Below are positions 44,083 through 53,935 of a DNA stretch of 64,000 nt, piece after piece (the stretch's first letter is position 1; each line of letters begins with the position of its first letter). The translations under genes were made by a program, and so were the position numbers. Under the pieces are notes generated by a model. It was not told the origin of the DNA and ran no database searches. It saw nothing but the letters and a program-made list of their open reading frames with translations. The DNA comes from Massilia sp. H6. Lineage in GTDB: Bacteria > Pseudomonadota > Gammaproteobacteria > Burkholderiales > Burkholderiaceae_D. The stretch covers positions 186,001 through 250,000 of the forward strand of contig NZ_CP103371.1 in the NCBI RefSeq assembly GCF_024802625.1, read 5' to 3'.

Positions 44083-45174
44083 TCACCCGTTCAGGAGGTG
44101 TGTGAATTCCTCGCGCGACACCTGCCCCAGGCCGAGGCTGGCCAGCGTGCGCGCCTCGGCGGCGAAGTCGCGCTCGAGCAGGCCGCTGGCGATCACGATC
44201 AGGGCGTCGGCGGTGGGGGTCGGCACCTGCATCAGGCGACCGATGGACGACAGCAGCGCCAGCCCCATCGGTACGTCTTCGGTAATGAAGCGCGTCTCGA
44301 GGGTGCTCGGTCCTTTTGGCCCGCCTTCGGCCGCGTAGCGGCGAAACACCGAGATCGACGGCTGCGACAGGTCTTCTTCGTTGCGGAACTTGCATTCGTC
44401 GAAATAAGGCGAGGGCTTGCCGCCGGTTGCGGCAATGACGGCGTTCTTTTCTGCATCGAGCCGGTTCAGCAGGCGCAGCACGGATGGCGTAAACGCTTCG
44501 CGGTACATCCAGAATTCGCCCTGCGCATATTCGATGCGGCTGGCCGACAACAGCGCGCCGATGGTGTGCACGATCAGGTTTGGATTGTGCATCGCGGACT
44601 CGACCACGTTGGTGCGGATCGCCACATAGGTAGGGAACAAGCTGGCAGCGCGTTCGAGCCCTTCGGCGGCACGCTCGCGCGGCAGGAAGGCCAGCGCGTT
44701 GCGCGTATTGCGAAACAGGACATTTACGACGCCGGGCGCGCTGATGCGGGCATCGTAGGGCAGGCTTTCGCCCTCGGCGAGCAGGAAACCGTGGCGCGCC
44801 TGGTAGGGCAAGAAATAGCATGACCCCATGTAGCCCGGCGCCAGCAGTACCAGTTGGTCTGCCCTGAGGTAGGGCCCGACCAGGGCGGCGACGCCGGGAT
44901 GGCATTGGGTCTGGGTGGTGATGTAGACGACGTCTGGCGCCACGGCGAAGGCTTGCCCGGCATCGCGCGTGGCCAGCGCGATCGTCGCCGTGCTGCGCTG
45001 GCCGCCTTTCGGATTGCTGACGATGGTAATGCTGCCGGTGGCGCGCACCGTGTCGAAATTGGCGTCGTGCAGGGCGTGCGAGGTCTTGAGCAGGACCACG
45101 TGGTGTCCCTCTTGCGCGAGGATGGCGCCGAGCGCGCATCCGGCATTGCCGGCACCAACCATTAACACGTTCAT
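44083..45174 (-). CDS. NAD(P)-dependent octopine/nopaline-type dehydrogenase
   Basis: A 363-residue protein. An N-terminal Rossmann fold ([24 protein letters not shown]) is followed by the octopine dehydrogenase C-terminal domain with [19 protein letters not shown], containing the catalytic His, and [22 protein letters not shown]. Family members reductively join an alpha-keto acid to an amino-acid amine. The ATG at 45174 has GGGAGG 4 bases upstream; the ATG at 45186 overlaps that site. It is followed by the PaaK-like ligase. Confidence 0.85.
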   Translation of the reverse strand: MNVLMVGAGNAGCALGAILAQEGHHVVLLKTSHALHDANFDTVRATGSITIVSNPKGGQRSTATIALATRDAGQAFAVAPDVVYITTQTQCHPGVAALVGPYLRADQLVLLAPGYMGSCYFLPYQARHGFLLAEGESLPYDARISAPGVVNVLFRNTRNALAFLPRERAAEGLERAASLFPTYVAIRTNVVESAMHNPNLIVHTIGALLSASRIEYAQGEFWMYREAFTPSVLRLLNRLDAEKNAVIAATGGKPSPYFDECKFRNEEDLSQPSISVFRRYAAEGGPKGPSTLETRFITEDVPMGLALLSSIGRLMQVPTPTADALIVIASGLLERDFAAEARTLASLGLGQVSREEFTHLLNG

Positions 45175-45276
45175 GCGTCCTCCCATCAGCCAGAAGACAC
45201 GATGCCTTTCTCCCCGGCGCCCGGATTGAACCGGATCAAACGGGTACGGATTTGCCGCGTACTGGCGACATGCGCC

Positions 45277-46512
45277 TCAGGCCGTGGCGGCCGGCAACCG
45301 GATGGTGAAGGTCGCGCCCTTGCCGCGACCGGCACTGCTGGCGCTGAGGCTGCCTTCGTGCAGCTCGACGATGCGGCGGGCAATGTACAGGCCCAGTCCG
45401 AGGCCGGTGGCATTGTCGTGCTGCTGCAGCCTGAACGCGCCGAACACGTGCGGCAGATCATCTGCTTCGATGCCCTGGCCGGAGTCGGCAATATCGATCT
45501 CGATCATGCCTTGCAGCTGGCGCAGATTGATGCGCACGACGCCGCCAGCCGGCGTGAACTTGACCGCGTTGAACAGCAGGTTCCAGAACACTTGTTGCAG
45601 GCGCCGGCCGTCGGCCTCGAAGCGCAGTTGGTCGCCGTAATCGACCGGCGTCACCTGCATCTGGATCTGTTTCGCATGCGCGTGGGTTTCCACCGTCGAA
45701 ATGGCATCGCGCAAGACCTGGCCCAGCACGACCGGCGCACGGGTAATCGACATCTGCCCGGTCAGGGTGCGCGCCGCATCGATCAGGTCGTCGACCATGC
45801 CCGCTTCCTGGCGCACGTGCACGCGCATCGATTCGAGCCCGCTGACCGCTGCCGGCGGCAGGTCGGGCATCGTGCGCAGCAGCAGTTCGATGCGCATCGA
45901 CAGCGCCGACAGCGGCGTCCGCATCTCGTGCGAAACAGTGGCCAGGAACAGTTCGCGCGTACGGTTTACGCGCGTCAGGTCATCGATGGTTTCACGTTGC
46001 CGATCGAGCGTACTCGACAGTGTGCCGAGCAGGGCGGTATAGGTTGCCATGCGCTGTTCCGATACCGGCGCATCGAGCCGCGCCTCGTTCCACAGCAAAT
46101 GGCCTGGCAAGCCGATCTGCGTGGCAATGCGCTCGCAAGCCAGCGGCGAGCTGAAGTCGGAAAAGCGCCAGCCGAATACCAGCACGCCGTAGACTTCGCC
46201 GCGCAGCAGCAGTGGCTGCGCGCATACCCGCAAGACATCGCCAAACGGCGCCGACGCTGGTCTACCCTGCGCGCACACGGTGCGCACCAGGGCGCGCTCG
46301 TGCAGGGTACCGGCACCGTCCTCGGCCCACAGGCTGGAGCGCTCGGCCAGTAGCGCCGCCATGCGCGAGCCGGTCGCAGGTCCGAAGCGGCGCACCCCGG
46401 CCGTGTCGTAGGCGGCCGTGACCAGGCCGGTCGCTTCCGTAAACTGCCGCAGCGGTGTGGACCAGTCGTCCCAGTCGACCGGCGCCTTGTCGGGTAGATC
46501 GACCTTGATCAC
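45277..46512 (-). CDS. Soluble sensor histidine kinase
   Basis: A 411-residue protein without transmembrane segments. The N-terminal ~160 residues form a GAF/PocR-like sensor domain (VRTVCAQGRPASAPFGD, LLLRGEVYGVLVFGWRF). The dimerisation and phosphoacceptor helix has SHEMRTPLSAL; the ATPase domain has N-box NLLFNAVKFT, DSGQGIEADDL and GLGLGLYIARRIVELH. All catalytic boxes are intact. The GTG start overlaps the KaiC-like gene stop (GTGA), so both act together. No response-regulator gene lies nearby. Confidence 0.92.
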   Translation of the reverse strand: MIKVDLPDKAPVDWDDWSTPLRQFTEATGLVTAAYDTAGVRRFGPATGSRMAALLAERSSLWAEDGAGTLHERALVRTVCAQGRPASAPFGDVLRVCAQPLLLRGEVYGVLVFGWRFSDFSSPLACERIATQIGLPGHLLWNEARLDAPVSEQRMATYTALLGTLSSTLDRQRETIDDLTRVNRTRELFLATVSHEMRTPLSALSMRIELLLRTMPDLPPAAVSGLESMRVHVRQEAGMVDDLIDAARTLTGQMSITRAPVVLGQVLRDAISTVETHAHAKQIQMQVTPVDYGDQLRFEADGRRLQQVFWNLLFNAVKFTPAGGVVRINLRQLQGMIEIDIADSGQGIEADDLPHVFGAFRLQQHDNATGLGLGLYIARRIVELHEGSLSASSAGRGKGATFTIRLPAATA

Positions 46513-48062
46513 CGCGGGGTTTCGGTCGGCAGTTGCTCCGATTGGGGCAACGGAGCACCGCTGGCAAGGGCTTCTTCAACTGCCGGGCTTTGGCGTGACG
46601 GTGAGCGCGACAGCAAGCCGTAATAGGACGAGAACGGCAGTTGCGGCACGGCCTGGATATCGGTCGTGCTTTCGTCGACCAGCAGCAGGCCGCCCACGCC
46701 GATCGCGTATTCGCGCGTGACCTGCAGGTTGCGACTGCCGCGCACCTTGGGCACGGCAATGGCCCGTCTGAGTACGGTGGAAATTTCTACGTAGTTGAGC
46801 AGAATAATGTTGTCGACCAGGTGCGACCCCTTGAGTTCTTCGCTGATTTGCGACACCCCCAGGAGCTCCGGGCTTTCATAATTGAACAGGATCGTCGCCA
46901 GCCGGTTCTTGAAGTAGCTGGCCAGGGCGTACAGATAATCGGCGACCTCGCTGCGGCTGGTCATTTCGTAGACCGCGATCGAATCGAACACAACGCAGTC
47001 GATGTTTTCTTTCTCGACCAGCTTGACGATGCGGTCGAAGTGCACATCCAGGTCGAGTTCGAGCGGCGACTCGTAATGGATGAACAGGTCGCCCGTGTCG
47101 ACCAGCGCCTGCAGATCGAAACCGAGCGACCTGGCGTTGCGCATCAGCTGGCGCGGATGCTCGTCCAGGCTCACCAGCAAGCCCTTGTGGCCATGTGCGA
47201 TGGCGTTGGTCAGGAACTGGACGCTAAGCACGGTCTTGCCGGTGCCGGAAATGCCGCTCACCAGCGTCACCGAGCCCTTGTAGATGCCGCCGTCCATCAT
47301 GTTGTCGATCGCGGCCGAGCCGGTCGACAAGCGCTCTTCCGAGGTCGGCTGGTCGGGCGAAGTCACCGGGCGCGACTGGGCGCGGCGGTACACATGCACG
47401 CCCACGCCCGGTTCAATACGCATGGTGTGGCTGCCGCCGATAAAATCCTGGCCGCGCGATTTCATCACGGTCAGGCGGCGCTGCACACGGCGCCGCGCTT
47501 CCTCGCGCGTGAGGGAAATGATGGTGTCGAACACGAACCGCTCATGCGCCAGCACCGCGCCCAGCGATTCGTCTTTCTCGGCGGTGACCATGGTGGTCAC
47601 GCCCAGGCGCGTCAAGCCTTCGATCAGCAGGTGCACGTCTTCGCGGAAAGGCAGGTCGTTGACTTCGGCATACAGGCGCAGCGGCGTCAGGCCATCGATC
47701 AGCAGGCGCTTGGCGCCCATCGCAACGAGCGAGGCGGCGAACACGCCGTCGGCGCTGCGGAACTCGCTCAGCAACACAGCCGGGCTGGTCTGGATGATCT
47801 TGATCTTGCCCTGGTCGATCAGGCCCTGCAGGTCCCAGTTGAAACCGGCGGCGTCGCGCATCAGCTTGGCGGAATCGAGTTCGAACGACACGATGGCGCC
47901 CGGCTCGCCGTACTCGAGCGCGCCCTGATAGATAAAGCCCAGCCCGAGCGTGGTCTTGCCCGAGCCGGGTGGTCCCTCGACGATCAGGTTGTTATTCCGG
48001 GGCATGCCGCCAAGCAGTATCTCGTCGAGGCCGGGAATGCCGGTCTTTACCAATTCGTTCAT
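46509..48062 (-). CDS. KaiC-like dual RecA-fold ATPase
   Basis: A 517-residue protein with two KaiC-type RecA domains. The first has Walker A GPPGSGKTT (residues 30-38), the second SGISGTGKTVL near residue 265. In cyanobacterial KaiC each domain has a catalytic Glu pair; here the first reads SFELDS and the second SLDEHP, so both pairs are altered. Walker-B-like strands are RLLIDGLTPL and CVVFDSIAVYE. It lacks KaiA and KaiB partners and is co-translated with a histidine kinase, as in many non-cyanobacterial KaiC systems whose outputs are thought to be stress- or redox-linked. Confidence 0.9.
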   Translation of the reverse strand: MNELVKTGIPGLDEILLGGMPRNNNLIVEGPPGSGKTTLGLGFIYQGALEYGEPGAIVSFELDSAKLMRDAAGFNWDLQGLIDQGKIKIIQTSPAVLLSEFRSADGVFAASLVAMGAKRLLIDGLTPLRLYAEVNDLPFREDVHLLIEGLTRLGVTTMVTAEKDESLGAVLAHERFVFDTIISLTREEARRRVQRRLTVMKSRGQDFIGGSHTMRIEPGVGVHVYRRAQSRPVTSPDQPTSEERLSTGSAAIDNMMDGGIYKGSVTLVSGISGTGKTVLSVQFLTNAIAHGHKGLLVSLDEHPRQLMRNARSLGFDLQALVDTGDLFIHYESPLELDLDVHFDRIVKLVEKENIDCVVFDSIAVYEMTSRSEVADYLYALASYFKNRLATILFNYESPELLGVSQISEELKGSHLVDNIILLNYVEISTVLRRAIAVPKVRGSRNLQVTREYAIGVGGLLLVDESTTDIQAVPQLPFSSYYGLLSRSPSRQSPAVEEALASGAPLPQSEQLPTETPR

Positions 48063-48147
48063 ACATTCAAGCTTATCGTGGGGGTGTTCAGCTTACCATG
48101 CGGGCACCAGACCATCGCCCACACCATGGAGGTGATGCCACGGTGAC

Positions 48148-48176
48148 TTGACTCGCGCCATGTTGCAGTGCAATAT
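48148..48176 (+). promoter_or_regulatory. Weak candidate sigma-70 promoter for the SulP gene
   Basis: TTGACT (48148-48153) resembles a -35 box; 17 bases later CAATAT (48171-48176) is a poor -10 match (3 of 6). If used, it would give a leader of roughly 240 bases before the SulP start. Confidence 0.25.
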
Positions 48177-48239
48177 GACAGGTTATGCCCCTGCCGCTTC
48201 CTTCATCCACCTTGACCTGCCCTGCACTGCAAAGCGCGC

Positions 48240-48427
48240 ACCATGCACGTCTTGGGCATGCGAGCCTGGAAGCGCTCTCTTATCGCGGAGCCGGGCTGCC
48301 ACGCGGTCATTTTTGCTCAGTGACCCCGCCGTAACGTTACCTCTCGCAAGTTGAACCGGCGACGCCGCGCCATCTGGCGGCGTCTTCCCCTTTCTTGTAC
48401 TCGGCATCAGCCCGAGAAGGTATCTTC
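48240..48427 (+). promoter_or_regulatory. Structured leader of the SulP transporter gene with terminator-like hairpin
   Basis: The 365-base gap 48063-48427 holds no convincing gene. Its second half has a hairpin around GGTCA/TGACC (48305-48325), a perfect palindrome GTAACGTTAC (48331-48340), and an 8-bp perfect stem GACGCCGC/GCGGCGTC (48361-48368 with 48377-48384) followed by a pyrimidine tract TTCCCCTTTCTT. The last hairpin resembles an intrinsic terminator placed about 30 bases before the SulP ATG, the layout of an attenuator or riboswitch. I recognise no known riboswitch class. Confidence 0.5.
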
Positions 48428-49909
48428 ATGTCAATTCAAACGATTCGCCAGGACTGGTTTTCCAACGTCCGCAACGACCTGCTCGCAGGCCTTGTAGTCG
48501 CACTCGCGCTCATTCCCGAGGCGATTGCGTTTTCCATCATCGCCGGTGTCGATCCCAAAGTCGGCTTGTATGCGTCGTTCTCGATTGCGACCCTGATCGC
48601 CTTCTTTGGCGGCCGGCCGGGAATGATTTCCGCCGCCACCGGGGCCATGGCCCTGGTGATGGTGACGCTGGTAAAGGCGCACGGCCTGGATTACCTGCTT
48701 GCCGCCACGATCCTGGCGGGCCTGCTGCAGATCGTGGCCGGATGGATCAAGCTCGGCCGCTTGATGCGTTTCGTGTCGCGCTCGGTGGTGACGGGCTTCG
48801 TCAATGCACTGGCGATCCTGATCTTTCTGGCGCAACTACCCGAGCTGACCGGCGTGACCTGGCATGTCTACGCCATGACGGCCGCCGGCCTGGCGATCAT
48901 CTACGGCTTGCCGTACATTACCCGCGCCGTACCGTCACCCCTGGTGGCGATTGTTGTGCTTACCGGCGTGTCCATGGTCCTGGGCCTGGGCATTCGTACG
49001 GTCGGCGACATGGGCCAGCTTCCGGACAGCCTGCCGTCGTTCCTGATCCCGAACCTGCCGTATACCTTCGAGACCTTGCAGATCATCCTGCCTTATTCGA
49101 TCACGTTGATGGTGGTGGGCCTGCTCGAGTCCCTGATGACCGCCACGATCATCGACGACCTGACCGATACCAAGAGCGACAAGAACCGTGAATGTGTCGG
49201 CCAGGGCGTAGCCAATATCGCGACCGGCTTCATCGGCGGCATGGCCGGCTGCGCGATGATCGGCCAGTCAGTCATCAATGTGAAATCCGGAGGCCGCGGG
49301 CGCCTCTCGACCCTGACCGCGGGTGTCGTGCTCTTGCTTTTGGTCGTGTTCCTCGGTGAATGGGTTAGGCAGATTCCGATGGCGGCCCTGGTCGCGGTGA
49401 TGATCATGGTATCGGTCGGCACCTTTAACTGGGACTCGATCAAGCACATGCGCCAGCATCCGGCCAGCTCGAGCATCGTCATGCTCGCCACTGTCGTCGT
49501 CACGGTGGCAACCCATGACCTGGCAAAAGGCGTGCTGACCGGCGTTCTGTTGTCCGGCGTGTTTTTCGCCCAAAAGGTCAGCCAGCTGCTCGCAGTGCGC
49601 TCGCAGACCGACGATGGGGGTCGCACCCACCGCTACCAGGTGACCGGACAAGTCTTCTTTGCCTCATCCGATCAGCTCGTCAACTCGTTCGACTACGGCG
49701 ACGCCCCGGCCATGGTGCATATCGACCTGAGCCAGGCGCATTTCTGGGACATCACGGCGATCAGCGCCCTCGACAAGATCGTGCTGAAGTTCCGCAGGGC
49801 GGGCGCGCAAGTCGAGGTGCATGGCCTGAACGAGGCCAGTGCCACGCTAGTGGGCCGGTTCGCGGTCCACGACAAAGCTGACCGAAAAGATGTCGTGCCA
49901 GGTCATTAA
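48428..49909 (+). CDS. SulP family anion transporter
   Basis: A 493-residue inner-membrane transporter (SLC26/SulP) for sulphate, bicarbonate or another anion. It has 12-14 hydrophobic segments; [31 protein letters not shown] is the classic first helices and signature, and [30 protein letters not shown] is the second signature. The C-terminal ~110 residues form a STAS domain ([23 protein letters not shown]). AGAAGGT lies 6 bases before the ATG at 48428; the frame extends 11 codons upstream without a site. It converges on the ene-reductase gene, overlapping it by 4 bases. Confidence 0.94.
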   Translation: MSIQTIRQDWFSNVRNDLLAGLVVALALIPEAIAFSIIAGVDPKVGLYASFSIATLIAFFGGRPGMISAATGAMALVMVTLVKAHGLDYLLAATILAGLLQIVAGWIKLGRLMRFVSRSVVTGFVNALAILIFLAQLPELTGVTWHVYAMTAAGLAIIYGLPYITRAVPSPLVAIVVLTGVSMVLGLGIRTVGDMGQLPDSLPSFLIPNLPYTFETLQIILPYSITLMVVGLLESLMTATIIDDLTDTKSDKNRECVGQGVANIATGFIGGMAGCAMIGQSVINVKSGGRGRLSTLTAGVVLLLLVVFLGEWVRQIPMAALVAVMIMVSVGTFNWDSIKHMRQHPASSSIVMLATVVVTVATHDLAKGVLTGVLLSGVFFAQKVSQLLAVRSQTDDGGRTHRYQVTGQVFFASSDQLVNSFDYGDAPAMVHIDLSQAHFWDITAISALDKIVLKFRRAGAQVEVHGLNEASATLVGRFAVHDKADRKDVVPGH

Positions 49910-51021
49910 GGGGTCGGCGCCAGAGTCTCTTGCTCCAGTTCGCTTTGCTTGATATTGGCCAGTGGCTGCAACAGTGCGAAGTCGAACTCGGTAATTGGCG
50001 CGGCGCCGGCCACCCGCAGCGGCCAGTCGGGATTGGCTAGTGCCGCCTTGCCCAGCGTGACCAGGGCCGCGTCGCCACGCTCGATGAGTGCCTCGGCTTT
50101 GTCGGGTTCGCCCAGCTGGCCATTGGCAATGACGGGCAGGCGGCCGTAGCGCACGGCCAGTGCGGCCAGGCTCTCGCCTTCGCCAAAGGCCGGCGCCGCC
50201 GCATCGAATTCGGTCGTATGGAGATAGTCGATGCCGGCACCTGCCAGGCTCTCGAAGATATCCTTGGCGTCCTGTTCGCCCTTGGCCCATTTGTGCTCGT
50301 AGTCATTGACCTTGCCCTGCGAGATACGCATGCCGACGGTGAAATCGTCGCCCACTTCGCGTCGCACCGCCTGGCTGACCTCGACCAGCAGCCGCACCCG
50401 GTCAAGGGTCGATCCACCGTATTGGTCGGTACGTTCGTTCGTATGCGCCGTCAGGAACTGGTCGAGCAGGTACCCGTTCGCCCCATGGATCTCGACGCCG
50501 TCGAATCCGGCCTGTTTGGCGCGGCCGGCGGCGCTGGCAAAGGCTGCTGTCACCGCGTCGATCTCGGCCAGCGTCATCTCGGCAGGCAGCGGGTAGGGTC
50601 CTTCGCCGCGATAAAAGCCCATCTGGGTACCGAGCGGCTGCACGGCCGAAGGCGCGACGGTGCCAGGTTCCCAGTGCGTTCCCTGGCTAAGCGCACCGGC
50701 ATGCATCAGTTGCAGGACGATTTTGCTTCCTTCGGCGTGGACCGCATCGACCACCTTGCGCCAGGCATCGGCCTGGGCCGTGTTGGCGATGCCCGGCTGG
50801 TGCAGGTAACCCTGGCTATGAAGAAGATCGGGGTAGGTGCCCTCGGTGATCACGAGCGCATGTCCGCCCCGCGCAAAGCGCGCATAGTAGCGCGCCATAT
50901 CGTCGGTGGCCAGGCCGTCGGCGCTGGCACTGGTGCGCGTCATCGGCGCGACGGCGATCCGGTTTTTCAGGACAAGGGTGCCGATGGTCGTGGGGGTAAA
51001 GAGCGTGGATGATTCAGTCAT
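49906..51021 (-). CDS. Old yellow enzyme family alkene reductase
   Basis: A 371-residue FMN-dependent ene-reductase: [15 protein letters not shown] at the N-terminus, [13 protein letters not shown], the active-site [16 protein letters not shown] with the catalytic HGAN motif, [22 protein letters not shown] and [15 protein letters not shown]. It reduces activated C=C bonds with NAD(P)H. It lies 119 bases after the carboxymuconolactone-decarboxylase-like gene on the same strand and may respond to the AraC regulator upstream. Confidence 0.95.
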   Translation of the reverse strand: MTESSTLFTPTTIGTLVLKNRIAVAPMTRTSASADGLATDDMARYYARFARGGHALVITEGTYPDLLHSQGYLHQPGIANTAQADAWRKVVDAVHAEGSKIVLQLMHAGALSQGTHWEPGTVAPSAVQPLGTQMGFYRGEGPYPLPAEMTLAEIDAVTAAFASAAGRAKQAGFDGVEIHGANGYLLDQFLTAHTNERTDQYGGSTLDRVRLLVEVSQAVRREVGDDFTVGMRISQGKVNDYEHKWAKGEQDAKDIFESLAGAGIDYLHTTEFDAAAPAFGEGESLAALAVRYGRLPVIANGQLGEPDKAEALIERGDAALVTLGKAALANPDWPLRVAGAAPITEFDFALLQPLANIKQSELEQETLAPTP

Positions 51022-51140
51022 GGGTGCATTGCCTTCAAGTCATTTACGGTGGATGTAGACGACGGCCGGGTGCTTGCCCTGCCGCGGCATGTGGCGATCT
51101 GCCAGGGCCGTGACGACGGCCGGGCAAACAACGCGCTGCC

Positions 51141-51707
51141 TTACTCTACCCTGTACGCCGAAAATGCCTCGTCGAGTTCGGTGCCGAATGCCTGGTTGCT
51201 ATAGTTGCTGAGCGTTTTGACCGCCGCTGCCAGCACAATGTAGAGCAAGTCGCGCTCTTCGAATCCGGCCTGCAGGAACTGGCCAACGATATCGGCCGAG
51301 GGCTGTCCGTGTTTCGCCACCATCTCCACCGACATGGCCGAGAGTGCGGCCAGGCGAGCGTCGGCAATGGGCTGGCGCGCCCGAATCGCCTGCACCACCT
51401 CCGCGGGAACCATCGACATCTTTTCCGCGATCATGCTATGTGCCGCCGTGCAATACGTGCAGCCGTTGTACTGGCTAATCGACAGGAAGACGACTTCCTG
51501 TTCTACGGGCGACAGGCCTGATTCTTTCCGGAAAGCGTCGTAACCGTGCAGGTAAGTGCTCAGCAGGCCAGGAGCGTTGGCCATGTTGGCATACATGTTT
51601 GGAATAAACCCGGTTCCCTTGAGTGCAGCGTCGAGGACGTCTTTCTGTTTTCCCTGTGCGCTGGCGTGATCGACCGGGGCAATTTGATGGATGATCTTGT
51701 TCGACAT
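51141..51707 (-). CDS. Carboxymuconolactone decarboxylase/AhpD-like protein
   Basis: A 188-residue all-alpha protein of the CMD/AhpD family. The redox motif QYNGCTYCTAAHSMIAEKM has the CxxC and the following His of peroxidase-type members, so it is more likely an alkylhydroperoxidase than a decarboxylase. It lies between the AraC regulator and the ene-reductase, all on the minus strand, which suggests a shared electrophile or peroxide stress response. Confidence 0.9.
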   Translation of the reverse strand: MSNKIIHQIAPVDHASAQGKQKDVLDAALKGTGFIPNMYANMANAPGLLSTYLHGYDAFRKESGLSPVEQEVVFLSISQYNGCTYCTAAHSMIAEKMSMVPAEVVQAIRARQPIADARLAALSAMSVEMVAKHGQPSADIVGQFLQAGFEERDLLYIVLAAAVKTLSNYSNQAFGTELDEAFSAYRVE

Positions 51708-51772
51708 GCGTGGCTCTCCTGGAAGGTATTGACTGTGCGCAGGGCCGCTAGGCCTTGGCGCAAATCGTCATC

Positions 51773-52651
51773 CTATCCGTGTGCCGGGCCGGGCTGGGAA
51801 TCGGGCGTCTCGTTGTGTGTTCCCGGCGTCTCGTCCTGGCTGTTGAGCCACTCGCGCGGCGAGCAGCCCAGTTGGCGGACAAATGCGCGGCTCAGGGCGC
51901 TGGCGCTGCCGTAGCCCACGTCGAACGCGACCTGCTTGGTCTGCAGGCCCTGTCTCAACAGCCGCTGCGCGGTCATGATCCGCCACGACGCCAGATAGCC
52001 GACCGGGGTGTCGCCAACGGTGGTGCGAAAGTGAAGCGCAAAGCGTGCGCGCGACATGCCAGCTTGCGCGGCCATGTCGGACAGCTTCCAGTCGCGCGCC
52101 GGATCTTCGTGCATGGCGATGAGCGCTTTCGCGAGGCGCGTGTCGGCTAGTCCCGCGAGCACACCGCCTTGCGTCAAGCCATGTTCCACGCAATACCCGA
52201 GCAGGCGGATCATCAGCACTTCGCACAGGCGGTCGAGGGCGGCCTGGCCACCGTAGCGGCCGGCGAAGGCCTCGTCGACCATCAGGCCGAGCAAGGCGTG
52301 TGCGCCCGGCAGGCGCTCAAGCGGGATGAGCACGACGTCCGGAAGCGAATCGGCGATCGGGCTGCGGCCCCCGCCACCGAAGCGCACGGTGCCGCACACG
52401 ACCTCCGCCCCTTCGCCTTCATCGGCGATCAGGCGATGCGCCTTCGGGCGAGGCAGGAACAAGAGGGTGGGCGTGGTAACGAGCACTGTCTCTTGCTCAA
52501 GGCCGAGCACCTGAACCGGCCCCTGCTGCACCAGATGGAGGTGGCCCTGCATCGCATCGTCGGGAAAATCATGGATGCCGCAAATTTTTCCTGTGTAGAA
52601 AACACCTGCACTCAGGCTGAAGCGGTTCAATAGCAGCGATAAATGATCCAT
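51773..52651 (-). CDS. AraC family transcriptional regulator (cupin-type)
   Basis: A 292-residue regulator. The N-terminal half is a cupin_6 effector domain (QGHLHLVQQGPVQVLG, LLFLPRPKAHRL). The C-terminal half has the two helix-turn-helix motifs of AraC proteins: WKLSDMAAQAGMSRARFALHFR and TKQVAFDVGYGSASALSRAFVRQLGCSPREW. It is read toward the AhpD-like and ene-reductase genes, its likely targets. An insertion sequence sits about 60 bases upstream of its start and may have displaced its promoter. Confidence 0.93.
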   Translation of the reverse strand: MDHLSLLLNRFSLSAGVFYTGKICGIHDFPDDAMQGHLHLVQQGPVQVLGLEQETVLVTTPTLLFLPRPKAHRLIADEGEGAEVVCGTVRFGGGGRSPIADSLPDVVLIPLERLPGAHALLGLMVDEAFAGRYGGQAALDRLCEVLMIRLLGYCVEHGLTQGGVLAGLADTRLAKALIAMHEDPARDWKLSDMAAQAGMSRARFALHFRTTVGDTPVGYLASWRIMTAQRLLRQGLQTKQVAFDVGYGSASALSRAFVRQLGCSPREWLNSQDETPGTHNETPDSQPGPAHG

Positions 52652-52713
52652 GGCCCGGTCGTAAGTAGTCGTGCGGCGCGCAACGCGATGCCTGCCAGCG
52701 GCCGATTATAGAG

Positions 52714-53770
52714 GGCGCTGTACTCGTTAGCTATGGATGAGCATTGAACTGCTGAGCCATTTCGCGGTCCAACCCCGGTCGATCTCGATGGGAGTCATCT
52801 GTGAAAACGCCCAGGTTTGCCAAGCTGTTTGCCCAGTTTCCCATGCTCAACCAGGGCCAGCGGCTGCAGGTGCTCGATGCCCTGCATCCCGCAGCCGGCC
52901 TCGACCGGGTAATCGCCCTGATTGGGCAGATCCGTTCCGCAGGGCGGCGCTGTCCGCAGTGCAGCTGCCAGCGCTATCACCGGCACGGCCAGGCCAACGA
53001 CCTGCAGCGCTATCGCTGTTGCCAGTGCCGGCGCACGTTTAATGACCTGAGTGGCACGCCGCTGGCGCGGCTCAGGCTGCGCGGCAAGTGGCTCGACTAC
53101 CTCGGCGCCGTACTCGATTCTCGTCCGGTGCGCGACGCCGCCAAGCGGGTCGGCGTCCATCGTAACACGGCATTTCGCTGGCGCCATCGCTTCCTGGACC
53201 GGGTCAAGCATGACCGGCCAGCGCAGCTCGTCGGCATCGTCGAAGCCGACGAAATGTATTTGCTGGAATCGCAGAAAGGCTCGCGCACACTCGGTCGCCC
53301 GCCGCGCAAGCGAGGCGGACGGGCCAGTCTGCCCGGTATCTCACGCCACCTCGATTGCATTCTGGTTGCACGCGACCGCAGTGGTCGGACTATCGATGCG
53401 GTTACCGGACGCGGCGCCCTGAAAGTGCCCCAACTGGTGCGGCACCTGTTGCCGAAGCTGGCCCCGCAAGCGCTCCTGGTTACCGATTCGCACGCCGCCT
53501 ACCGTGCTTTTGCCCGCCAGCGGGGTATTGCCCACCAGGCAGTCAATCTGCGCTCCGGCGAGCGGGTCCGGAGCGCGATTCATGTCCAGAACGTCAACGC
53601 CTACCACCGGCGCTTGCGCCAATGGCTGGCGCGGTTCCATGGGGTTGCCTCGCGTTGGCTCCCCAACTACCTGGGCTGGCGTTGGGCAATTGATGGCGGG
53701 CGGGTCACTTCCGTCGAGCACTTGCTGCGCATCATATTCGGACTCATCCATAGCCAACGGTGACAGCGCC
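52714..53770 (+). mobile_element. Complete IS1595-type insertion sequence
   Basis: A 1057-bp element. The 28-bp terminal inverted repeats (52714-52741 and 53743-53770) share 24 positions: both start GGCGCTGT and end GCTATGGATGAG. TTATAGA is directly repeated on both flanks (8-base units TTATAGAG left and TTATAGAA right), consistent with the 8-bp target duplication of this family with one change. The single transposase gene is intact, so the element is probably recent and active. Confidence 0.9.
52801..53763 (+). CDS. IS1595-family transposase
   Basis: A 320-residue transposase. Residues ~50-85 are a zinc-ribbon (CPQC ... RYRCCQCRRTFND). The DDE-type catalytic domain has IVEADEMYLLES, LLVTDSHAAYRAF and HVQNVNAYHRRLRQWLARFHGVA in the expected order, the last being the IS1595 DDN(K/H) signature region. 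The stop codon lies at the edge of the right inverted repeat. No frameshift is visible. Confidence 0.95.
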   Translation: MKTPRFAKLFAQFPMLNQGQRLQVLDALHPAAGLDRVIALIGQIRSAGRRCPQCSCQRYHRHGQANDLQRYRCCQCRRTFNDLSGTPLARLRLRGKWLDYLGAVLDSRPVRDAAKRVGVHRNTAFRWRHRFLDRVKHDRPAQLVGIVEADEMYLLESQKGSRTLGRPPRKRGGRASLPGISRHLDCILVARDRSGRTIDAVTGRGALKVPQLVRHLLPKLAPQALLVTDSHAAYRAFARQRGIAHQAVNLRSGERVRSAIHVQNVNAYHRRLRQWLARFHGVASRWLPNYLGWRWAIDGGRVTSVEHLLRIIFGLIHSQR

Positions 53771-53935
53771 TTATAGAACGGCGGGAGTACGGCCCCTCGA
53801 CGCCAGGAGTGCCGTGCCGATTGCTAGCGTTTGTTGCCGTATGGGTAAATTTTGTATCGTGCCCGGCATATTCGCGGGCCGGCCTATGATTGTTCTTGAT
53901 TAGCAAACCCTGCTATTGCCAATGAAGGAGATGTC

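Noticed and set aside
46641..48146. 501-codon frame antisense to the KaiC-like gene
   Set aside because: The KaiC domains on the minus strand are unmistakable; the mirror frame is compositionally biased.
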